Under the pieces are notes generated by a model. That model had not been told where the DNA came from. It saw nothing but the letters and a program-made list of their open reading frames with translations, and did not search any database. Of a DNA stretch of 64,000 nucleotides, positions 17,012 through 25,579 are shown in pieces (the stretch's first letter is position 1; the number at the start of each line of letters is the position of its first letter). The position numbers were made by a program, and so were the translations under genes. This DNA comes from Streptomyces sp. NBC_00237 (GTDB taxonomy: Bacteria > Actinomycetota > Actinomycetes > Streptomycetales > Streptomycetaceae). The stretch covers positions 2,542,001 to 2,606,000 of the forward strand of contig NZ_JAPEMT010000002.1 of assembly GCF_026342435.1 (NCBI RefSeq), in the 5' to 3' direction.

Positions 17012-19590
17012 CGGGAGGTCACCTCCGTGGAGTCGTGGCGGTCCGGCGGGGCGCTGCCTCCGGCGTCCGCTCCGGTGTCCGTGCCTGTGCCTGTGCCGAG
17101 GAGCAGGTGCAGCAGCGGCAGTACGGCGTCGGCGCGGGCCGGGTCGAGGGTGGGGCCGAAGCCGGGGGCTCCGGCTTCGGCGGCGGGGCCGCCGCTCGTC
17201 AAGGGGGTGCCGCCCGACCGGACCGGGCCGCGTCGGACCAGTTCGCCGAGGGTGCGGCGCACCCCTGGTTCGTACGCCGAGAACGTCCGCCGCAGCAGCG
17301 GCAGTACGTCGGTGAAGGCGTCCGGCGGCACCCCGGTGAGCCAGGCGTCGACCAGGGCGAGGAGCCGTTCGTCGTGGACCAGGAGCATGCCCGAGCCGGA
17401 CGCTCCGCCGACGAAGCCCTCGATCCAGGCCGCCGCCTCGCCTGGCGGGGTGCCAGGCGAGAGGGCGAGGCCCATCAGGCGGGCCGCGTCGTCCTCGTCG
17501 AGGCGCCCGTCGTCCAGGAGGAGCCGTACGGCACGGCCCCGGATGACGCCCGCGACGGTGTCCCGGTCGGCGAGGGTGCGCAACACCCTGGACCAGCGGC
17601 CGGGGAGGTCGCCGGAGCCGCCCGGGTGCGCACCGTCGGACGGCCTGGTCAGCAGACCGATCGCGGTGTGCACGGCGTCCAGGTGGCGGCGCATCTCGGC
17701 GGCGCCGTCGTCGTCCAGGCCCGTACAGGCCGGTGGCAGTCCGACGCAGATACGCATCGAGAGCCCGGCCGCGACCTCGGCGAGGGCGGCGGTGTCGGTG
17801 CCGCGCACGTCGCCGTAGCGCAGGGTGCGGGCGAGGGCGGGCAGGGCCTGGGCGAGGTGTCCGACGTCGCTGTCCAGGGCGGCGCGGTCGGCCAGTGCCC
17901 GCATCACCACCGGGAGGGCGTCGGGCAGTTCGGCCAGCAGGCACTGTTCGGCGAGGGCCGTGATGGCGGAGAGCGCGGTGGCGTCGACGGCCTGGGACTG
18001 CGCTTTCGCGGTGGCGGCGGCCAGGACGGTGGTGCCCCAGATACCGGCCTCGGCGACCCGGACCGACAGTTCGGGTTCCCAGCGCAGCCGCCAGCCCTCG
18101 CGGAAGGTGCCGGTGCTGCCCCGGAACGCGGCCGGTTCGCCCCAGCCGATGCCGAGCAGGCGCAGCCGGTGCAGCAGACGGCTGCGGGCGGCGTCGTTGT
18201 CCTTGCGGAGGTCGAGCTCCAGCTCGCGCTCCGCCGCCTCCGGTTTCATCCGCAGGGTGCGCTGCTGCCGGGTGAGGTCGCGTTGCAGCGGAACGACGGG
18301 AGCGCTGTCGGGGACCTCGCCGAGTACGTCGCCGACGATCAGCCGGTCGTGCACCAGCGAGAGCGGCACGTCGGAGCCGTCGCACATCACGGCCCTGATC
18401 GCGTCGGTCGTCTCGGTGAGCCCGGCGAGCGGTCGGCCACGCATCACGGCGAGGGTCTCGGCGAGCCGGACGGCCTCGATGACGTGCGCGGAGGAGACGA
18501 GGCGGTCCTCGTCCCTGAGGAGCCCCGCGACCTTGGTCATCCAGCGCGCGACGGGCCGGTCCGCCGCGCCGAACAGGTGCCCGTACCAGCCCGGGGAGTC
18601 GATGCCCGCCCCGTAACCGCTGTGCCGGGCCAGCCTCCGGTGCGTCCAGGGCACCCAGGTCAGCTCGGCCTTGACCTTGGGCAGCCCCTTGAGGAGGGCG
18701 CGGTCGGCGGTGAGCGTCGGCGGCCTCCCGGCGAGCGCGGGCACGTGCCAGGCGCCGCAGACCACGGCGATCTCGTCCCCGAACTCCTTCTTCGCCGCGC
18801 GGAGTTGGATGCGCATGTACGCCTCGCGCACCAGGTCGCGGGCGTGCCCTCCGTGCCCGTACTCCTCGCGCAGCGCCCCCATCGCGTCGGCGAGCGCCTC
18901 GAACGGGGCGAACGGGTCGGCACCCCGGGCGCTCCGGTGCTCGACGACGTCCTCCCACCAGCGCTCGGGGTCGTCGTACCCGGCGGCCTCGGCGAGGACG
19001 GCGAGCGGATCGACGGCGAGCGGATCGACGGCTAGTGGATCGACAGCTAGTGGATCGACGGCTGGCGGATCGACGGCTGGCGCGTCGAGGTCGGGGTCGT
19101 CGGCCTCGCCGTCGGGAACGAGACCGAGGTCCTCATCGCCCTTCCCCTCGCCCCCGCCCTCCCCCTCGCTCAGCGCGGTGCTCTCCTCGCGTACGGCCAG
19201 CGAATGCGCGGCGGGGAGGTCGATGAAGCGGACCTGTGCTCCGTTGGCCAGGGCCCACCGGACGGCGACCCACTCCGGGGAGAACTCGGCGAACGGCCAG
19301 AACGACGCCCGGCCGGGGTCGTCCGTGACGTGGGCGAGCAGCGCCACGGGCGGCCGCATCTGCGGGTCGGCGGCCAGCGGCAGCAGCGCGTCGGCCTCCG
19401 GCGGCCCCTCGATCAGTACGGCGCGGGGTCGCGCGGCGTCGAGCGCGTCCCGCACGGCGCGGGCCGAACCGGGCCCGTGGTGCCGCACCCCGAGCAGCCA
19501 GGGACCCTGCGGGAGGGGGCCGTCGGCCGACGGGCCCTGAGCGGTCGGGCCGCCGGGGCCCGGAGCGGCAGCGACGATCGCGGTCGTCAT
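17008..19590 (-). CDS. DUF5682 protein, ChaN/TraB/EreA-like (YehM-like)
   Basis: The protein is 860 aa. The N-terminal domain has the His-rich motif GVRHHGPGS (34-42), EGPPE (61-65) and later VVCGAWHVPAL, a pattern I associate with the ChaN/TraB/EreA-like superfamily. Between them is a disordered acidic insert (about 150-205) ending in five AVDPL-type repeats. The long C-terminal half is alpha-helical with no recognised catalytic motif. It overlaps the MoxR and VWA genes by 4 bp each, so the three proteins are probably made together and form one complex. The activity of DUF5682 is unknown; any hydrolase role is inferred from the His motifs only. Confidence 0.85.
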   Translation of the reverse strand: MTTAIVAAAPGPGGPTAQGPSADGPLPQGPWLLGVRHHGPGSARAVRDALDAARPRAVLIEGPPEADALLPLAADPQMRPPVALLAHVTDDPGRASFWPFAEFSPEWVAVRWALANGAQVRFIDLPAAHSLAVREESTALSEGEGGGEGKGDEDLGLVPDGEADDPDLDAPAVDPPAVDPLAVDPLAVDPLAVDPLAVLAEAAGYDDPERWWEDVVEHRSARGADPFAPFEALADAMGALREEYGHGGHARDLVREAYMRIQLRAAKKEFGDEIAVVCGAWHVPALAGRPPTLTADRALLKGLPKVKAELTWVPWTHRRLARHSGYGAGIDSPGWYGHLFGAADRPVARWMTKVAGLLRDEDRLVSSAHVIEAVRLAETLAVMRGRPLAGLTETTDAIRAVMCDGSDVPLSLVHDRLIVGDVLGEVPDSAPVVPLQRDLTRQQRTLRMKPEAAERELELDLRKDNDAARSRLLHRLRLLGIGWGEPAAFRGSTGTFREGWRLRWEPELSVRVAEAGIWGTTVLAAATAKAQSQAVDATALSAITALAEQCLLAELPDALPVVMRALADRAALDSDVGHLAQALPALARTLRYGDVRGTDTAALAEVAAGLSMRICVGLPPACTGLDDDGAAEMRRHLDAVHTAIGLLTRPSDGAHPGGSGDLPGRWSRVLRTLADRDTVAGVIRGRAVRLLLDDGRLDEDDAARLMGLALSPGTPPGEAAAWIEGFVGGASGSGMLLVHDERLLALVDAWLTGVPPDAFTDVLPLLRRTFSAYEPGVRRTLGELVRRGPVRSGGTPLTSGGPAAEAGAPGFGPTLDPARADAVLPLLHLLLGTGTGTDTGADAGGSAPPDRHDSTEVTSR
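19007..19081 (-). repeat. 15-bp tandem repeat within the DUF5682 gene
   Basis: Five copies of a 15-bp unit (consensus GGATCGACGGCTAGT on the plus strand, with a few substitutions) encode consecutive AVDPL-like pentapeptides. The array is in frame and falls in a disordered acidic linker. Confidence 0.85.
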
Positions 19591-20735
19591 GCGCTCACCT
19601 CGCGGCAGGCGCGGTAGAAGTCCTTCCAGCCGTCGCGCTCGCGGACGACCGTCTCCAGGTACTCCTGCCAGATGACCCGGTCGGCCGCCGGGTCGCGGAC
19701 GACCGCGCCGAGAATTCCGGCGGCGATGTCACCGGAGCGCAGCACGCCGTCCCCGAAGTGGGCGGCGAGGGCCAGACCGTTGGTGACGACGGAGATCGCC
19801 TCGGCCGTGGAGAGCGTCCCGGACGGGGACTTGAGCTTGGTGCGCCCGTCGGCGGTGACGCCGGAGCGCAGCTCGCGGAAGACGGTGACGACGCGGCGGA
19901 TCTCGTCGATGGCGTCCGCGCCGCCGGGCAGGTCGAGGGAGCGGCCCATCTGGTCGACGCGCCGGGACACGATGTCGACCTCGTCCTCGGGAGTGGCGGG
20001 CAGCGGCAGCACGACCGTGTTGAACCGGCGGCGCAGCGCGCTGGAGAGGTCGTTGACGCCCCGGTCGCGGTCGTTGGCGGTGGCGATGAGGTTGAAGCCG
20101 GAGACGGCCTGGCACTCCTGGCCCAGCTCCGGTATCGGCAGGGTCTTCTCGGACAGGATCGTGATCAGGGTGTCCTGGACGTCCGCCGGGATGCGGGTCA
20201 GTTCCTCGACGCGGGCGGTCATGCCCTCGGACATGGCCCGCATGACGGGGCTGGGCACGAGTGCGTCGCGGCTGGGGCCGTGCGCGAGGAGCTGCGCGTA
20301 GTTCCACCCGTACCGGATGGCCTCCTCGGGCGTGCCCGCGGTGCCCTGCACGAGCAGCGTGGAGTCTCCGCTGACGGCGGCGGCCAGGTGCTCGGAGACC
20401 CAGGTCTTGGCGGTGCCGGGGACGCCGAGGAGGAGCAGGGCGCGGTCCGTGGCGAGCGTGGTGACGGCGACCTCGACGATGCGGCGCGGGCCCACGTACT
20501 TCGGTGTGATCACCGTGCCGTCGGGCAGGGTGCCGCCGAGCAGATAGGTGGCCACGGCCCACGGCGAGAGCCGCCACCGGGCGGGCCTCGGCCGGTCGTC
20601 GGCCGAGGCCAGCGCCTTCAGCTCCCCTGCGAACGCGTCCTCGGCGTGCGGGCGCAGGGCCTCGGCCGCGTCCGGACGCGTCTCACCCGTCTCGCCGATC
20701 GGGCCGGAATTCGTGTCGGTGGCAGGCGTGGTCAT
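19587..20735 (-). CDS. MoxR-type AAA+ ATPase (YehL-like)
   Basis: The 382-aa AAA+ ATPase has Walker A GVPGTAKT (104-111), sensor 1 FNLIATAND, and an arginine-finger region LSSALRRRFN. Where MoxR proteins usually have a hydrophobic-Asp-Glu Walker B, this one reads TARVEELTRIP, that is Glu-Glu. The acidic N-terminus (1-50) is probably flexible. MoxR ATPases remodel or insert cofactors into partner proteins through VWA adaptors. This is the first gene of the MoxR-DUF5682-VWA operon (4-bp overlaps). It starts 117 bp from a lipoprotein gene on the same strand. Confidence 0.9.
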   Translation of the reverse strand: MTTPATDTNSGPIGETGETRPDAAEALRPHAEDAFAGELKALASADDRPRPARWRLSPWAVATYLLGGTLPDGTVITPKYVGPRRIVEVAVTTLATDRALLLLGVPGTAKTWVSEHLAAAVSGDSTLLVQGTAGTPEEAIRYGWNYAQLLAHGPSRDALVPSPVMRAMSEGMTARVEELTRIPADVQDTLITILSEKTLPIPELGQECQAVSGFNLIATANDRDRGVNDLSSALRRRFNTVVLPLPATPEDEVDIVSRRVDQMGRSLDLPGGADAIDEIRRVVTVFRELRSGVTADGRTKLKSPSGTLSTAEAISVVTNGLALAAHFGDGVLRSGDIAAGILGAVVRDPAADRVIWQEYLETVVRERDGWKDFYRACREVSA

Positions 20736-20852
20736 GGAATCCCCCTCCAGATTTCCCGGATGTGGTCTCCACCGTGCACCATGCCACTGACAATCAAGCG
20801 TCTGCGCAGGTCAGGTCCCAATGTGCGGCCCTGCGCGGGCACTTCGGCCCGG

Positions 20853-21323
20853 CTATCGCTCCATCGGTGCGGCGGCGATGCAGCCACCCGCCGACGCCTT
20901 CATGCCGGTGGCCTCCTTGAGCACCTTGCCCTGGAACGTGACCTTGCAGGTGACGTCCGGGTCGGCCTTGAGGGCGTCCTTGACGTTCGGCATGACCGAG
21001 GGCGGCATGATGCCGTTGAGCTTGACCGTCTTCTTCCACGGCAGGACGGGCTTCTTGTCCTCCTTCGTCACCGGGGCCGTGGCGGCGTCCCCGCCCTCGG
21101 TGAACTCGATGGTGTCGACGTCCTTGCCCGAGACCTCGTACGTCACCTCGTAGGGCTTGTCGAGCATGTCGCCGACGGCCTTGTCCGCTTCCTTGGCGGC
21201 CCTCTCGGCCCCTTCGGAGGCGCCCGCCTTGACGGCCTTCTCCACCTCTTCGCAGGCGCTGAGGCCAAAGACGAGGCCCGTGACGGCGGCTGCGCACACG
21301 GCGGTGCGGATGGTGCGGTTCAT
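20853..21323 (-). CDS. MmpS-like lipoprotein
   Basis: The 156-aa protein has a lipoprotein signal: MNRTIRT, a hydrophobic segment, and lipobox LSAC with Cys24. A helical acidic stretch (EEVEKAVKAGASEGAERAAKEADKAV) precedes a beta-rich domain: YEVTYEVSGKDVDTIEFTEGG, LPWKKTVKLNG, and DVTCKVTFQGKVLKEATG ending in SAGGCIAA. That domain order resembles the MmpS family of transport accessory proteins. It is probably attached to the outer face of the membrane. It lies between the two arms of the MoxR/SWIM module but shares no overlap with either, so membership is uncertain. Confidence 0.75.
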   Translation of the reverse strand: MNRTIRTAVCAAAVTGLVFGLSACEEVEKAVKAGASEGAERAAKEADKAVGDMLDKPYEVTYEVSGKDVDTIEFTEGGDAATAPVTKEDKKPVLPWKKTVKLNGIMPPSVMPNVKDALKADPDVTCKVTFQGKVLKEATGMKASAGGCIAAAPMER

Positions 21324-21454
21324 GCGGAGGATCCCCCGGGATCAGAAGTGTTGAGGAGCGCACAGAATCGCAAAGAGAAGGCAAAGTCAAGTGGATCAAG
21401 GGGCGGATTCGCTGGTCAGGGCGATTGTCAGTGGTGGCCTCTACCGTCGAAGAC

Positions 21455-22828
21455 ATGAATCAGCTGGGGGTGCGCTGGACGGCGGATCAGGTGCTGGCAC
21501 TGGCTCCTGACGCCGCCTCACGCAAAGCGGGAAGCAGGCTCGGTGCGGCCGGGCCGTGGTCGGAAGCCGGGTGCGACGGCGCGGGTGCGCTGTGGGGGCT
21601 GTGCAAGGGCAGCGGCAGCAGGCCGTACCAGACCGTCGTGGATCTGGCGGGTGCGGGCGCAGCCTCGAAGTGCAGTTGTCCGAGCCGGAAATTCCCCTGC
21701 AAGCATGCGCTGGGGCTGCTGCTGCTCTGGGCGGCCGAGGACCCGGCCGTGACGGCGGGCGCGGAGCCCGCCGCGTGGGCGGAGGAGTGGCTCCGGGATC
21801 GCCGGGAGCGGACCGCCGCACAGACGGAGGGAACGGCTCCGGAGCCGGGAGGGGCTCCGGCGGAGAAGACCGCCGACCCCGAGGCGGCCCGGCGGCGGGC
21901 GGAGCGCCGGGCCGCGCGGATCGGCGCGGGCGCGTCGGAGCTGGAGCAGCGGCTCGCGGACCTGCTGCGCGGCGGCCTCGCGGCAGCGGAGCGCGAGGGG
22001 CACGGGCTGTGGGAGGAGACCGCCGCCCGCATGGTCGACGCGCAGGCTCCGGGACTGGCAGCACGGGTGCGGGAGTTGGGGTCGATACCGTCCTCCGGGC
22101 CGGGCTGGCCGGTGCGTCTGCTGGAGGAGTGCGCACTGCTGCACCTGCTCGACGGTGCGTGGCTGGGCCGCGACCGGCTGCCCGAGGAACTGGCGACGAC
22201 GGTACGGACGAGGGTCGGGCTGCCGTCCTCGCCGGACGGGTCCGTGGTCCGCGACCGGTGGCTGGTGCTGGCCCAGTACGACCAGTCCGACGGCAAGGTC
22301 ACCACCCGCCGCATCTGGCTGTACGGGCAGGACTCGGGGCGCACGGCGCTCGTGCTGTCCTTCGGCGCGGCGGGGCGGGCTCCCGAGATCTCGCTGCCCG
22401 TCGGGCTCGCCGTCGAGGCGGAACTGCTGCCGCACGGCGGGGCGGGGCAGCTGCGGGCCACGCTGGGCGACCGGTTCGGTACGCCGCATCAGGCGAGCGC
22501 GCCGCCGCCGGGCGGGAGCGTGACGGAGGCGGTGGAGGCGTACTCCCGGGCGCTGCGGGAGGATCCCTGGCTGGAGTCGTGGCCGGTGACACTGGGGGCG
22601 GTGGTACCGGGGCCGGGGCCGTCCGACGGCGGATGGCAACTGGCCGACGCCGAAGGGGGGTTGGCCCTTCCCGTCAGCCGGTCGGCCCTGGGCGGGCCCG
22701 GCCTCTGGAAACTGGCGGGGCTTTCGGGGGGAGCGCCGCTCGTGGTCTTCGGCGAATGCGGGTACGAGGGGTTCCGCCCGTTGGCCGCGTGGGCTCCCGA
22801 TTCGGGCGAGCCCATACCTCTCCTGTGA
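21455..22828 (+). CDS. SWIM zinc-finger protein (YehQ-like)
   Basis: The 457-aa protein has a SWIM domain near the N-terminus: KCSCPSRKFPCKH with Cys73, Cys75, Cys82 and His84. LGLLLLWA follows, as is typical of bacterial SWIM proteins. A charged coiled region (about 110-200, rich in Arg, Ala and Glu) leads to a larger C-terminal domain with IWLYGQDSGRTALVLSF and VVFGECGYEGFRPLAAW. SWIM fingers bind nucleic acid or protein. The gene is divergent from the lipoprotein and MoxR operon and upstream of DUF5691. ATG 21455 is preferred; TTG 21425 is a possible alternative. It is a likely part of the yehLMPQ-like module. Confidence 0.85.
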   Translation: MNQLGVRWTADQVLALAPDAASRKAGSRLGAAGPWSEAGCDGAGALWGLCKGSGSRPYQTVVDLAGAGAASKCSCPSRKFPCKHALGLLLLWAAEDPAVTAGAEPAAWAEEWLRDRRERTAAQTEGTAPEPGGAPAEKTADPEAARRRAERRAARIGAGASELEQRLADLLRGGLAAAEREGHGLWEETAARMVDAQAPGLAARVRELGSIPSSGPGWPVRLLEECALLHLLDGAWLGRDRLPEELATTVRTRVGLPSSPDGSVVRDRWLVLAQYDQSDGKVTTRRIWLYGQDSGRTALVLSFGAAGRAPEISLPVGLAVEAELLPHGGAGQLRATLGDRFGTPHQASAPPPGGSVTEAVEAYSRALREDPWLESWPVTLGAVVPGPGPSDGGWQLADAEGGLALPVSRSALGGPGLWKLAGLSGGAPLVVFGECGYEGFRPLAAWAPDSGEPIPLL

Positions 22829-22972
22829 ACGAAGGGACTCCGCCTCCCCCTCGCCCCCTTGAGCAGCGGGGCCCTCATCTCGCCTCCCTGGGCGGCGGGT
22901 CCCTCACCTCGCCCCTTGGGGGGCGGGGCCTCTACCTCGCCTCCCTTGGGCGGGGTCTACCCCTTCCGCTTC

Positions 22973-23040
22973 CGCCTAGCCCCCTTGGGCGGCGGGGCCG
23001 CCCCCCGGGGGCGGAACGGGCGGGCAAGGGGGCGGCCCCC
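22973..23040. repeat. Dispersed composite repeat (copy 2, intergenic)
   Basis: This copy has the same 41-bp (22973-23013) and 23-bp (23018-23040) blocks as at 12024-12130, here separated by only 4 bp. Weaker partial copies of the CCCCTTGGGCGGCGGG core lie at 22856-22960, and an inverted relative at about 25089-25115. Confidence 0.8.
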
Positions 23041-23210
23041 CTCGCTCCGGGCCCACCCCGGAGCCGCCCGCCGTCACCTCCGCCCATGGGTGCGCCGCAC
23101 CCGGGTGCGCCTGCGGCGGGCTGCCCCTCCCCGCCCCTTCACCTAAAGCGCTCGCCGCGCGGCTGGGGGGGTGGGTTGGTACGTGCGGGTGCGTCGTGGC
23201 TGGTCGCGCA

Positions 23211-23335
23211 GTTCCCCGCGCCCCTTAACTACTCCCCGCGCCCCTTAACTACTTCCCGCGTCCCTAACTACTCCCCGCGCCCCTTAACTGCTCCCCGCGT
23301 CCCCAACTGCTCCCCACGCCCCTTGACCGTTCCCC
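23211..23335. repeat. Degenerate tandem repeat of about 20 bp
   Basis: Around six units of the form CTCCCCGCGCCCCTTAACTA run to just before the DUF5691 start. The left flank, GGCTGGTCGCGCAGTTCCCC, is a phrase I recognise as common in Streptomyces intergenic regions. The rest of the 22829-23357 gap consists of this array and the dispersed repeats; I see no gene in it. Confidence 0.75.
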
Positions 23336-23357
23336 ACCCCACCCCGAAGGGATATCG

Positions 23358-25013
23358 ATGACCGCCACCGCTACTCCCCCGCCCACCTGGGAGGACCTCG
23401 TCACCACCGCCCTTCTGGGCACCGACCGGCGGCCCGCCCCGGCCGTTCTGCCCGGGCAGGCGGGGCAGCAGGTCCCCCTGGCCCCCGACAGGGAGCCGCC
23501 CCTCGCCCTCCTCGACGCCGCCGCCGTCCACACCCTCCGCCGCCGCGCCGGACTGACCCCCGCCGTCGCCGCCGAACCGCCTCCCCCCGCACCCGAGGAC
23601 GACCGGCCCGCGCTCCCCGCGCCCGCCCGCCGCAGGCTGGCGATGCTGCTGGCCGACCGTGCGGCCCCCGCCCAGTCCGGCGGCCGTCGAGGCATCGCCC
23701 CCGACCTGACGGAGTTGCTCCCGCAGTGGCTGGCCGCTGCGAACGGGCACAGGTACCGGGCACCCGCGGACCTGCTGCCCGCACTGCTGGACGCGGCTCG
23801 GGCACGGACCGACCTGCGCCCCCAGGCCCTGGAGTTCGCCGGGTCGCGCGGCCTCTGGCTGGCCCGGTTGAACGCGGAGTGGAAGTACGCGCTGCGCGGT
23901 TCGTCGAGCGGGGCGGCACTCCCCGACGTACGAAACGCGCAGGCGGTGCGGGCCCTGTGGGAAGAGGGGCTGTTCGCCGAACGGGTCGGGCTGCTCGGGG
24001 CGGTGCGGGCCGCCGACCCCGCCGCCGCACTCGCCCTGCTCACCACCACCTGGGCCACGGAGCGGGCCGAGGACCGGCTGATGTTCCTGGACTCGCTGCG
24101 GACCGGGCTGGGCGCGGCCGACGAGGAGTTCCTGGAGCAGGCGCTCGCCGACCGCAGCCGCAACGTCCGCGCGGTGGCGGCGGAACTGCTCTCCGCGCTC
24201 CCCGCCTCCGCGTTCGCCGCGCGGATGGCGGCACGGGCCACGTCCTGCGTCAGCCCGGACCGTTCGGGCACCGCCGGCGGCATCGTGGTGGAGGCCCCGC
24301 ACGAGTGCGACGCGGCGATGCAGCGGGACGGCGTGGTCGCCAAACCACCGGCGGGCCGGGGCGAACGGTCTTGGTGGCTGGGCCAGTTGGTGGAGTCCGC
24401 TCCGCTCTCCGCCTGGTCACCGCGCTTGGGCGGGCGCTCCGCGCAGGAGATCGCCGCACTGCCGGTGGCGGACGGCTGGGGCGAGGAACTGCACGCGGCC
24501 TGGTGCAGGGCGGCGATCCGGCAGGGCGACGCCGAGTGGGCCCGCGCCCTGCTCGGAGCGCCCTCGGTGCCGCCCGAGTCCGGCACGGGCACTGCCTCGC
24601 TCGCGGAACGGGCGAAGCTCCTGGAGACCCTCCCCGACGAGGAACGGGCGGACTGGGTGGCGGAGTTCGTCTCCGCGCACGGACTGTCGGAAGCCTTCCA
24701 ACTGCTGGGCGTGTGCGTGGTGCCGTGGTCGCAGGCGCTGGGCCGGGCGGTGGTGGACGCCCTCGACATCGCGCGGGACGCGGGGAGCTATCCGTGGAGC
24801 TTCAGCGGGGTGATGGGGCTGGCGGAAAGGTGCCTCGACCCGGGCGAGGCGGACCGGCTGGAGATCCTGACGACGACCCCGGCCGAATCGGAGGGCGCCG
24901 CCCCCGGCGCGGGCGGCTACTGGTCAGAAGCCTTCCAACGCCTGGTCGGAACCCTGCGCCTGCGCGCATCGATGCTCCACGAGCTCTCGGGGGCGGACGC
25001 CGTACGGGGCTGA
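23358..25013 (+). CDS. DUF5691 protein associated with the SWIM/MoxR module
   Basis: The 551-aa cytoplasmic protein begins PTWEDLVTTALLGTDRR, the signature start I associate with DUF5691. It continues with helical, HEAT-like stretches: LLPQWLAAANGHRYRAP, GSRGLWLARLNAEW, and EDRLMFLDSLRTGLGAADEEFLEQALADRSRNVRAVAAELL, the last a typical HEAT-type repeat. Later segments are WGEELHAAWCRAAIRQGD, LPDEERADWVAEFVSAHG and PWSFSGVMGLAERCLDP. The ATG has GAAGGGA at about 6-nt spacing. It lies downstream of the SWIM gene across a 529-bp repeat-rich gap, so it may have its own promoter. Function is unknown; a scaffold role is inferred from the helical repeats. Confidence 0.8.
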   Translation: MTATATPPPTWEDLVTTALLGTDRRPAPAVLPGQAGQQVPLAPDREPPLALLDAAAVHTLRRRAGLTPAVAAEPPPPAPEDDRPALPAPARRRLAMLLADRAAPAQSGGRRGIAPDLTELLPQWLAAANGHRYRAPADLLPALLDAARARTDLRPQALEFAGSRGLWLARLNAEWKYALRGSSSGAALPDVRNAQAVRALWEEGLFAERVGLLGAVRAADPAAALALLTTTWATERAEDRLMFLDSLRTGLGAADEEFLEQALADRSRNVRAVAAELLSALPASAFAARMAARATSCVSPDRSGTAGGIVVEAPHECDAAMQRDGVVAKPPAGRGERSWWLGQLVESAPLSAWSPRLGGRSAQEIAALPVADGWGEELHAAWCRAAIRQGDAEWARALLGAPSVPPESGTGTASLAERAKLLETLPDEERADWVAEFVSAHGLSEAFQLLGVCVVPWSQALGRAVVDALDIARDAGSYPWSFSGVMGLAERCLDPGEADRLEILTTTPAESEGAAPGAGGYWSEAFQRLVGTLRLRASMLHELSGADAVRG

Positions 25014-25165
25014 CCCCAGCCCCCAGCGAGGGCCCGCCCGGCACCGGGGCCGCGCGGCGGCGCTCCGGGGCGGGCCCGCAGCGAGAGGGACCGCCCCCTT
25101 GCTCCCCGGGGGCGGAGCCCCCGGCAGGAACAGCACCCCCACCCACCAGCACCAAAGCCCCAGCC

Positions 25166-25579
25166 CTAAGCCACCGTCGGCTGCCGCACATTCGCCCGCA
25201 CCCAGTCCACGATCGCCGTCGTCGTCGCCCCCGGCGTGAAGATCTCCGCCACACCCTTCTCCTTGAGCGGGGCGATGTCCTCCTCCGGAATGATCCCGCC
25301 GCCGAACACCTTGATGTCCGCCGCGTCCCGCTCCTTCAACAGGTCGATGACCTTCACGAAGAGCGTGTTGTGCGCGCCCGACAGGATCGACATGCCGATC
25401 GCGTCCGCGTCCTCCTGGATCGCGGTGTCCACGATCTGCTCCGGCGTCTGGTGCAGACCCGTGTAGATGACCTCCATGCCCGCGTCGCGCAGCGCCCGCG
25501 CGATGACCTTGGCCCCGCGATCGTGGCCGTCGAGCCCCGGCTTCGCCACCACCACACGGATCGGACCCGTAACACCCAT
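25166..25579 (-). CDS. icmB: Cobalamin-binding small subunit, probably isobutyryl-CoA mutase IcmB
   Basis: The 137-aa protein is a stand-alone B12-binding domain: RVVVAKPGLDGHDRGAKV with the DxHxxG cobalt-ligating His, then IGMSILSGAH (Ser and Leu of the second motif) and VFGGGIIPEEDI (the GG motif). Stand-alone domains of this size are the small subunit of isobutyryl-CoA mutase in Streptomyces (IcmB), which interconverts isobutyryl-CoA and butyryl-CoA with a separately encoded large subunit. No large subunit gene is in the window. The start at 25579 gives the expected length; the ORF extends 14 codons upstream. Confidence 0.8.
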   Translation of the reverse strand: MGVTGPIRVVVAKPGLDGHDRGAKVIARALRDAGMEVIYTGLHQTPEQIVDTAIQEDADAIGMSILSGAHNTLFVKVIDLLKERDAADIKVFGGGIIPEEDIAPLKEKGVAEIFTPGATTTAIVDWVRANVRQPTVA

